From the NCBI RefSeq assembly GCF_030246905.1, contig NZ_CP126741.1, forward strand, positions 2,294,001 to 2,358,000: a stretch of DNA of 64,000 nt, written 5' to 3'. Below, one piece after another: positions 58,138-64,000 of this stretch. Each line of letters opens with the position of its first letter. The first letter of the stretch is position 1. Both the position numbers and the translations under genes were made by a program. Source of the stretch: Microbacterium sp. zg-Y818 (GTDB lineage Bacteria > Actinomycetota > Actinomycetes > Actinomycetales > Microbacteriaceae). The notes below the pieces were generated by a model. The model was not told where the DNA came from and made no database searches. It saw nothing but the letters and a program-made list of their open reading frames with translations.

Positions 58138-58311
58138 GTCCCCGAACCGGCCCCACCCCCGTTCGGGGCGCGAAAACGTCCCCGAACCCCGCCCCGCCCC
58201 CGTTTGGGGCGCGAAAACGTCCCCGAAACCCGCCCCACCACCGTTTCGGGGCGCGAAAACGTCCCCGAAACCCGCGCCACCCCCGTTTGGGGCGCGAAAA
58301 CGTCCCCGAAG
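58138..58311. repeat. Tandem array of hairpins, four copies, period 41-42
   Basis: Copies begin at 58161, 58202, 58243 and 58285. Each has an arm such as GTTTCGGGG, the identical 11-base loop CGCGAAAACGT, and the arm CCCCGAAAC. A right half-copy precedes the first at 58138. The whole gap between the sigma factor and the convergent glycosylase gene is filled. Confidence 0.85.
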
Positions 58312-58326
58312 CCGACGCGGCCCGGG

Positions 58327-58764
58327 TTACGGGCGTTCCCAGCCGGCGATGGGACCCGGCACCACGACGAACGAGGGCGCGGCCGGCGCGGCCTGGCCGG
58401 CGGCGTCCGGCAGGCGCTCGAGCCACGCCGGGGCCCGCTCGGCGACCTTGCGCCGCAGGTGCGTCAGTTCGAAGGCCAGCTGCCCGTCGGTCACCGGGAT
58501 CTCGGGGTTCACGGCATCCGGCCGCGTGATGCGCGACGCGTCGAACCGGTACCCTCGCGCGGTCGCCTCCGTCTGCACCCCGGCGAGGAAGTGCCCGATG
58601 GCGTCCACCGGGTCAGCGCAGGCGCGGAAGCGCTCGAGCTGCGGATGCCGGGTGTAGCCCCGCGTGGCGCCACCGAGCACGGCCTGTGCGAGCAGTCCCT
58701 CGCGCCAGCAGGCCACGAGCGCCGCATGGTCGAGCACCGCGGGGTGCAATGACCACAGGCGCAC
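58327..58764 (-). CDS. Pyrimidine-dimer DNA glycosylase / endonuclease V-like protein
   Basis: 145 residues from GTG 58764. MRLWSLHPAVLDHAALVACW, REGLLAQAVLGGATRGYTRH and PQLERF are the family's conserved opening, shared with T4 endonuclease V-like UV repair enzymes. It would cut at cyclobutane dimers. It starts nine bases after the end of mqo, on the same strand, so they may share a transcript. Many bacterial members are not characterised, so the activity is inferred. Confidence 0.85.
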   Translation of the reverse strand: MRLWSLHPAVLDHAALVACWREGLLAQAVLGGATRGYTRHPQLERFRACADPVDAIGHFLAGVQTEATARGYRFDASRITRPDAVNPEIPVTDGQLAFELTHLRRKVAERAPAWLERLPDAAGQAAPAAPSFVVVPGPIAGWERP

Positions 58765-58773
58765 GCCGGGCCC

Positions 58774-60246
58774 TTACGGGTGGATGCCGAGGACCTCGGC
58801 CGTGGCCTCCATCGAGGCGCGCGCGACATCCGGTCGGGGGTTGAGGGTCTCGCCGTAGCTGGGGATGAGCTCCCGCAGACGCGGCTCCCACTCGGAGATC
58901 CGGTCGGGGAAGCACCTCTTCAGCAGGCCGAGCATGATCGAGGCCGCGGTCGACGCACCCGGCGAAGCGCCGAGGAGCCCGGCGATCGTGCCGTCCTCGG
59001 CGGCGATCACCTCCGTGCCGAACTGCAGCACGCCGCCCTTCTCGGGGTCCTTCTTCATGACCTGGGCGCGCTGGCCGGCCTGGATGAGCTCCCAGTCCTC
59101 GTCCTTGGCAGTCGGGACGAACTCCCGCAGGCTGTCGACCTTCTTCGCGTGGTTCTTCGCGAGCTCGCCGACGAGGTAGGTGATGAGCGACGGGTTGTCG
59201 ACGGCGACCTTGAGCATGGGGAGCAGGTTGCCCGGCCGCACCTGGGTGACGATGTCGAGCAGCGACCCGTTCTTGAGGAACTTGGGGCTGAAGGTCGCGA
59301 ACGGGCCGAAGAGCAGCGACGCCTCGCCGTCGACGACGCGGGTGTCCAGGTGCGGCACCGACATGGGCGGAGCGCCGACGGATGCCTGCGAGTACACCTT
59401 CGCCTTGTGCTGGGACACTACGGCGGGGTTGGTGGTCTTGAGGAACTGCCCGCCGATCGGGAAGACGCCGTAGCCCTTGATCTCGGGAATGCCGGAGCGC
59501 TGCAGCAGCTTCAGCGCCCAGCCGCCGGCGCCGACGAAGACGAAGCGGGCGTTGACGGTGCCGGGGGTGCGCCCCACGGTGTTGCGGTACGACACGTTCC
59601 ACGTGCCGTCCTTCTGCTTCTTGAGCTTTCGGACCTCGCAGTTGGTGACGACGTCGACGTCCTGTGTCTGCAGGTGGGCGAACAGCTGGCGCGTGAGAGC
59701 GCCGAAATCGATGTCGGTGCCTGCGGGCACCCGGGTGGCGGCGAACGGCTCACCTTTGCGGCGGCGCTGCATGAGCAGGGGCGCCCACTGGTTGATGACG
59801 CGGGAGTCCTCGCTGTACTCGATGCCCTCGAACAGCGGCTGACCCTTCAGCACTTCGTAGCGCTTCTTGAGGTACGCCACGTCCTTCTCGCCGCGCACGA
59901 ACGTCATGTGCGGGGTCGGGTTGATGAACGTCGACGGCTCATCGAGCACGCCGCGCTCGACGAGGGTGGCCCACAGCTGGCGGCTCTGCTGGAACTGCTC
60001 GTTGATGCCGACTGCCTTCGCGGGGTCGACCGAGCCGTCCTTGCCCTCGGGCATGTAGTTCAGCTCGCACAGCGCCGCGTGGCCGGTGCCGGCGTTGTTC
60101 CACGCGTTGGAGCTCTCGAGGGCGACATCCCCCAGGCGCTCGCAGACGACGATCTTCCAGTCCGGCTGGAGTTCTTTCAGGAGGGTACCCAGGGTGGCGC
60201 TCATGATTCCGCCACCGATGAGCACGGCATCGTACGTCTCAGTCAC
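58774..60246 (-). CDS. mqo: Malate:quinone oxidoreductase
   Basis: 490 residues from GTG 60246 (MTETYDAVLIGGGIMSATLG). FAD-binding GGGIMSATLG at the N-terminus, SSNAWNNAGTGHAALCELNY, FVFVGAGGWALKLLQRSGIP and PSYGETLNPRP at the end match membrane-associated Mqo. It oxidises malate to oxaloacetate and passes electrons to quinone. Typical actinobacterial replacement or partner of malate dehydrogenase. Length is normal. Confidence 0.97.
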   Translation of the reverse strand: MTETYDAVLIGGGIMSATLGTLLKELQPDWKIVVCERLGDVALESSNAWNNAGTGHAALCELNYMPEGKDGSVDPAKAVGINEQFQQSRQLWATLVERGVLDEPSTFINPTPHMTFVRGEKDVAYLKKRYEVLKGQPLFEGIEYSEDSRVINQWAPLLMQRRRKGEPFAATRVPAGTDIDFGALTRQLFAHLQTQDVDVVTNCEVRKLKKQKDGTWNVSYRNTVGRTPGTVNARFVFVGAGGWALKLLQRSGIPEIKGYGVFPIGGQFLKTTNPAVVSQHKAKVYSQASVGAPPMSVPHLDTRVVDGEASLLFGPFATFSPKFLKNGSLLDIVTQVRPGNLLPMLKVAVDNPSLITYLVGELAKNHAKKVDSLREFVPTAKDEDWELIQAGQRAQVMKKDPEKGGVLQFGTEVIAAEDGTIAGLLGASPGASTAASIMLGLLKRCFPDRISEWEPRLRELIPSYGETLNPRPDVARASMEATAEVLGIHP

Positions 60247-60328
60247 GATGATCCAGTCTAGTCAGCGCAGCCATGCGTCCCGACCGCGCCACGTCGCCCG
60301 ACGCGCGGAGTCGTAATCGGCGTCAGCG

Positions 60329-61459
<1,131 letters not shown>

Positions 61460-61550
61460 CTACCGGCGCCCTCCCCCGCGCCGGGGCCGTGTGACGACCG
61501 TGGGCGCGGTGCGGGGGGCGGTCGGGTGTCACGGGGCCGGGGTGTCACGA

Positions 61551-61700
61551 GGACAGGCGAACTCCCCGCGACAGGAGGAACCGCCGCGAAACGTCCTGTC
61601 CCCGTCAGTTCTCCTGCGGCGGGACGCCGGGACGCCGGGACGCCGGGACGCCGCTTGCCGGTTGCCGGCAAAGCGGATGCCGAAGCGGATGCCGAAGCGG
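61551..61700. repeat. Repeat-filled gap between lysC and asd
   Basis: At 61551-61620 a family-2 palindrome: inner arms GACAGGA (61570-61576) and TCCTGTC (61594-61600), outer GAACT and AGTTC. At 61621-61652 four perfect copies of GGGACGCC. At 61671-61700 two and a half copies of AAGCGGATGCCG. The whole gap is 61406-61725. Confidence 0.7.
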
Positions 61701-61725
61701 TCAGCGCAGCAGCGCGACCCGCCCG

Positions 61726-62244
61726 TCAGCGCCCGGTGCCGGCGTGCACGACGGCTTCGGCGTCGCCGTCGAGACCGTATGCGGTGTGCACGACGCGCGC
61801 CGCCGCGGCGAGGTCGTCGCCGCGCACCACGACGGAGATGCGGATCTCCGAGGTCGAGATCATCTCGATGTTGATTCCCGCCGTGCTGAGCGCCTCGAAG
61901 AGCGTCGCCGAGACACCCGAGTGGGTGCGCATGCCGGCGCCGACGACCGAGAGCTTTCCGATCTGGTCGTCGTGCACGAGACCCTCGAACCCGATGTCGC
62001 CCTGGCGCGCCGAGAGCGCGCGCAGCGCGGTGGCGGCGTCGCTCTTGGGAAGGGTGAAGGAGATGTCGGTGCGGCCGGTCGTGGCCGCAGAGACGTTCTG
62101 CACGATCATGTCGACGTTGGCGCCGGACTGCGCGATGACGGTGAAGATCTCCGCCGCCTTGCCTGGCACATCGGGGACGCCCGTGACGGTGACCTTGGCC
62201 TGACCCAGGTCGGTCGCGACTCCCGCGACGATCGGCTCTTCCAT
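61726..62244 (-). other. Predicted internal start for the aspartokinase regulatory (beta) subunit
   Basis: In-frame ATG at 62244 ([20 protein letters not shown]) with AAGGAG six bases before it. The product is 172 residues and consists of the two ACT domains. It matches the alpha/beta arrangement known for Corynebacterium and Bacillus aspartokinases, where both products come from one gene and form an alpha2-beta2 complex. Confidence 0.75.
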
Positions 62245-63012
62245 CTCTGCTCCTTCTTCGCTGTCGGGCGCGCTCATGCCGGGGGCCAGCACGTACGTGC
62301 CGACTCCCGACGAGAACGTCGACCGGGCGTGGATCATGACACCGTGACGGCGGGCGTATTCGACCGCGCGGATGTAGAGCACCTTGGCGCCGTTGGCGGC
62401 CATCTCGAGCATCTCTTCGCTGCTGACGACGGCGAGCTTGCGGGCCTTGGGGACGACGCGGGGGTCAGCGGTGAAGACGCCGTCGACGTCGCTGTAGATC
62501 TCGCACACGTCGGCGTCGAGGGCGGCGGCCAGGGCGACGGCGGTGGTGTCCGAGCCGCCGCGACCGAGGGTGGTGATGTCGCGGGTGTCGCGGTTGAAGC
62601 CCTGGAACCCGGCGACGATGACGATGGCGCCCTCGTCGAGCGCCTCGCGCAGACGCACCGGGGTGACATCGACGATGCGCGCCGCGCCGTGGGTGGCGTC
62701 GGTGATCATGCCGGCCTGGCTGCCCGTGAAGGAGCGCGCCTCGAATCCCATGGAGTGGATCGCCATCGCCAGCAGCGCCATCGAGATGCGCTCACCGCTG
62801 GAAAGCAGCATGTCGAGTTCGCGCGGCGCGGGGATGGGGGCGACTTCGTGGGCGAGGTCGAGGAGCTCGTCGGTGGTGTCACCCATCGCACTGACCGCCA
62901 CGACGACTTCGTGTCCGGCACGGCGGGCGTCGACGATGCGCTTGGCGACGCGCTTGATGCTCTCAGCGTCGGCGACCGACGAGCCGCCGTACTTCTGCAC
63001 GATCAACGCCAT
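61726..63012 (-). CDS. lysC: Aspartokinase
   Basis: 428 residues from ATG 63012 ([17 protein letters not shown]). Kinase part has [25 protein letters not shown] and [12 protein letters not shown]; two ACT domains (about 265-428) hold the feedback site, with [13 protein letters not shown] and MIVQNVSA. It phosphorylates aspartate. A clear internal start for a 172-residue C-terminal product is at 62244. Feedback inhibition by Lys plus Thr is typical for this subtype. Confidence 0.97.
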   Translation of the reverse strand: MALIVQKYGGSSVADAESIKRVAKRIVDARRAGHEVVVAVSAMGDTTDELLDLAHEVAPIPAPRELDMLLSSGERISMALLAMAIHSMGFEARSFTGSQAGMITDATHGAARIVDVTPVRLREALDEGAIVIVAGFQGFNRDTRDITTLGRGGSDTTAVALAAALDADVCEIYSDVDGVFTADPRVVPKARKLAVVSSEEMLEMAANGAKVLYIRAVEYARRHGVMIHARSTFSSGVGTYVLAPGMSAPDSEEGAEMEEPIVAGVATDLGQAKVTVTGVPDVPGKAAEIFTVIAQSGANVDMIVQNVSAATTGRTDISFTLPKSDAATALRALSARQGDIGFEGLVHDDQIGKLSVVGAGMRTHSGVSATLFEALSTAGINIEMISTSEIRISVVVRGDDLAAAARVVHTAYGLDGDAEAVVHAGTGR

Positions 63013-63154
63013 AGGTACTCCCAGGATCGTGGGCGGATGCCGCACCCAACCGCCCATTCTACAAAGCGCGGCATTGCGCCTCTGCCATGTGACGAGGCCA
63101 CCTCCTGCGGTGGGTACGATCGAAGGGCAGCACAGGCACGAAGGCAGGCGGACG

Positions 63155-64000
63155 ATGCAGCAACGGCGTCAGCGCCTGGCCAGGTCTCTGGGCACCCTCA
63201 TGCGCGGGACCGAGTCCTCCCCCGCTCTGACCGAGGCGCTCCCGATCATCGATGACGCGATCGCTGCGCGCATGCTCGACCTCGCGGTGCGCATCGGCGA
63301 GACCATGCTCGTCGCCGGTGCCGGCGCGAGCGAGGTGGCACTGACGATCGTGCGGGTCTCCGGCGCCTACGGTCTCAAGCCGGTGCACGTGGACATCACG
63401 TACAACTCCATCACCGTCGCCCACCACCGCAGCGACGCCGCGCGCCCCATCACGCTGCTGCGGGTCGTGCGGGGACCCGCGCCCGATCACGAGAGGCTGC
63501 AGCGTCTGCAGGGGCTCGTCGCCGACATCTGCGCGGGAATGACGCTGGATGCCGCTGCGACGGAGTTCCGCGCCATCCGGCGCGCTCCGTTCCGGTATCG
63601 GCCTGCCATCGTGATCGCAGCTCAGGCCCTCCTCGCCGTGGGCGTGGCGGTGATGTTCGGCGGCAACTGGCTGGTGATCGCACTCGCCTTCATCGCCGCC
63701 GCTCTGGCCGCGTTCACCCAGTTCGGCCTGGCCAAGGCGCAGGTGCCGTTCTTCTTCAGCCAGATCGCCGGCGCATTCGTGCTGACGATGGTCGCCGCTC
63801 TCAGCCCGCTCCTGGCAGCGACGGGGTGGGAGGAGGCGGAATCGATCCGCCCCTCGGTGATCGTCGCGTCCGGCATCGTGCTGATGCTCGCCGGGCTCAC
63901 CGTCGTCGGGGCGGCGCAGGATGCCATCGACGGCTTCGCCCTCACGGCGACGGGGCGCATCCTCGAACTGACGACGCAGACGCTGGGCGTGGTGCTCGGC
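63155..64000 (+). CDS. ThrE-type threonine/serine exporter, cut by window edge
   Basis: ATG 63155 with AGGCAGG before it. The first 282 codons are present. The N-terminal soluble domain ([37 protein letters not shown]) and several membrane helices from about residue 150 ([20 protein letters not shown]) match the ThrE family, which exports Thr and Ser. It is divergent from lysC, 142 bases away, a functional neighbour. The C-terminal membrane half lies outside. Confidence 0.9.
   Translation, partial: MQQRRQRLARSLGTLMRGTESSPALTEALPIIDDAIAARMLDLAVRIGETMLVAGAGASEVALTIVRVSGAYGLKPVHVDITYNSITVAHHRSDAARPITLLRVVRGPAPDHERLQRLQGLVADICAGMTLDAAATEFRAIRRAPFRYRPAIVIAAQALLAVGVAVMFGGNWLVIALAFIAAALAAFTQFGLAKAQVPFFFSQIAGAFVLTMVAALSPLLAATGWEEAESIRPSVIVASGIVLMLAGLTVVGAAQDAIDGFALTATGRILELTTQTLGVVLG

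Noticed and set aside
58138..58311. CRISPR array
   Set aside because: The units are contiguous tandem repeats with palindromic arms; there are no unique spacers and no cas genes.

Overview
The window reads as chromosome of a high-GC actinobacterium, most probably Microbacterium or a close Microbacteriaceae relative. The grounds are the GC-rich third codon positions, frequent GTG starts, ATGA/GTGA/TGATG overlaps, a very abundant GGATGCC/GGCATCC oligomer, MetS-type and ThrE-type transporters, LAxTG cell-wall proteins, and a topA-tmk-holB / Tad / acs neighbourhood. This is inference from gene content; no marker gene such as 16S rRNA is present.

Layout. (1) 1-7.6 kb is an accessory region: a truncated serine hydrolase, five unrelated small genes each separated by a copy of a short repeat centred on GACCG-N5-CGG, a tautomerase gene broken by an amber codon, a GNAT acetyltransferase, a serine-recombinase remnant and small membrane proteins. 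The GGATGCC oligomer is almost missing here. (2) 7.6-16.6 kb holds the Kdp potassium system on the minus strand (kdpF-A-B-C-D-E), preceded by an unannotated 31-residue membrane peptide overlapping kdpF. (3) 16.7-25.2 kb has DUF2510 protein, D-Ala-D-Ala carboxypeptidase, an NSS transporter with its MetS subunit, nicotinamidase, an MMPL exporter with an operator touching its start codon, tRNA-Thr, and two clusters of palindromic repeats. (4) 25.2-35.3 kb is a housekeeping block on the minus strand (topA, tmk, holB, secreted peptidase), interrupted between tmk and holB by a plus-strand ABC exporter with its two-component system.

(5) 35.4-48.1 kb is surface biology: two paralogous thioester-domain adhesins with different numbers of DUF5979 repeats, a compact Tad/Flp pilus operon (CpaF, one F-type membrane protein, DUF4244 pilin-like protein, two TadE-like proteins), acetyl-CoA synthetase, and a TetR regulator divergent from a third LAxTG-anchored protein. 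(6) 48.1-58.3 kb contains RidA, DUF4177 protein, a PASTA class A penicillin-binding protein, metallophosphoesterase, tRNA-Pro, a HAD phosphatase, lactate dehydrogenase with its FadR-type regulator and paired operators, thymidine kinase, and a YciI/ECF42 sigma-factor pair. (7) 58.3-64 kb has a UV-endonuclease-like glycosylase, malate:quinone oxidoreductase, aspartate-semialdehyde dehydrogenase, aspartokinase with an internal start for its regulatory subunit, and a ThrE-type exporter cut by the window edge; the last three form an aspartate-family amino-acid theme.

The most unusual signals are non-coding or very small: the cassette-like array at 0.6-4.0 kb, the kdp micropeptide, two perfect hairpins with pure-G loops upstream of the Tad operon, a four-copy tandem hairpin array at 58.1-58.3 kb, and several families of imperfect palindromic intergenic repeats.
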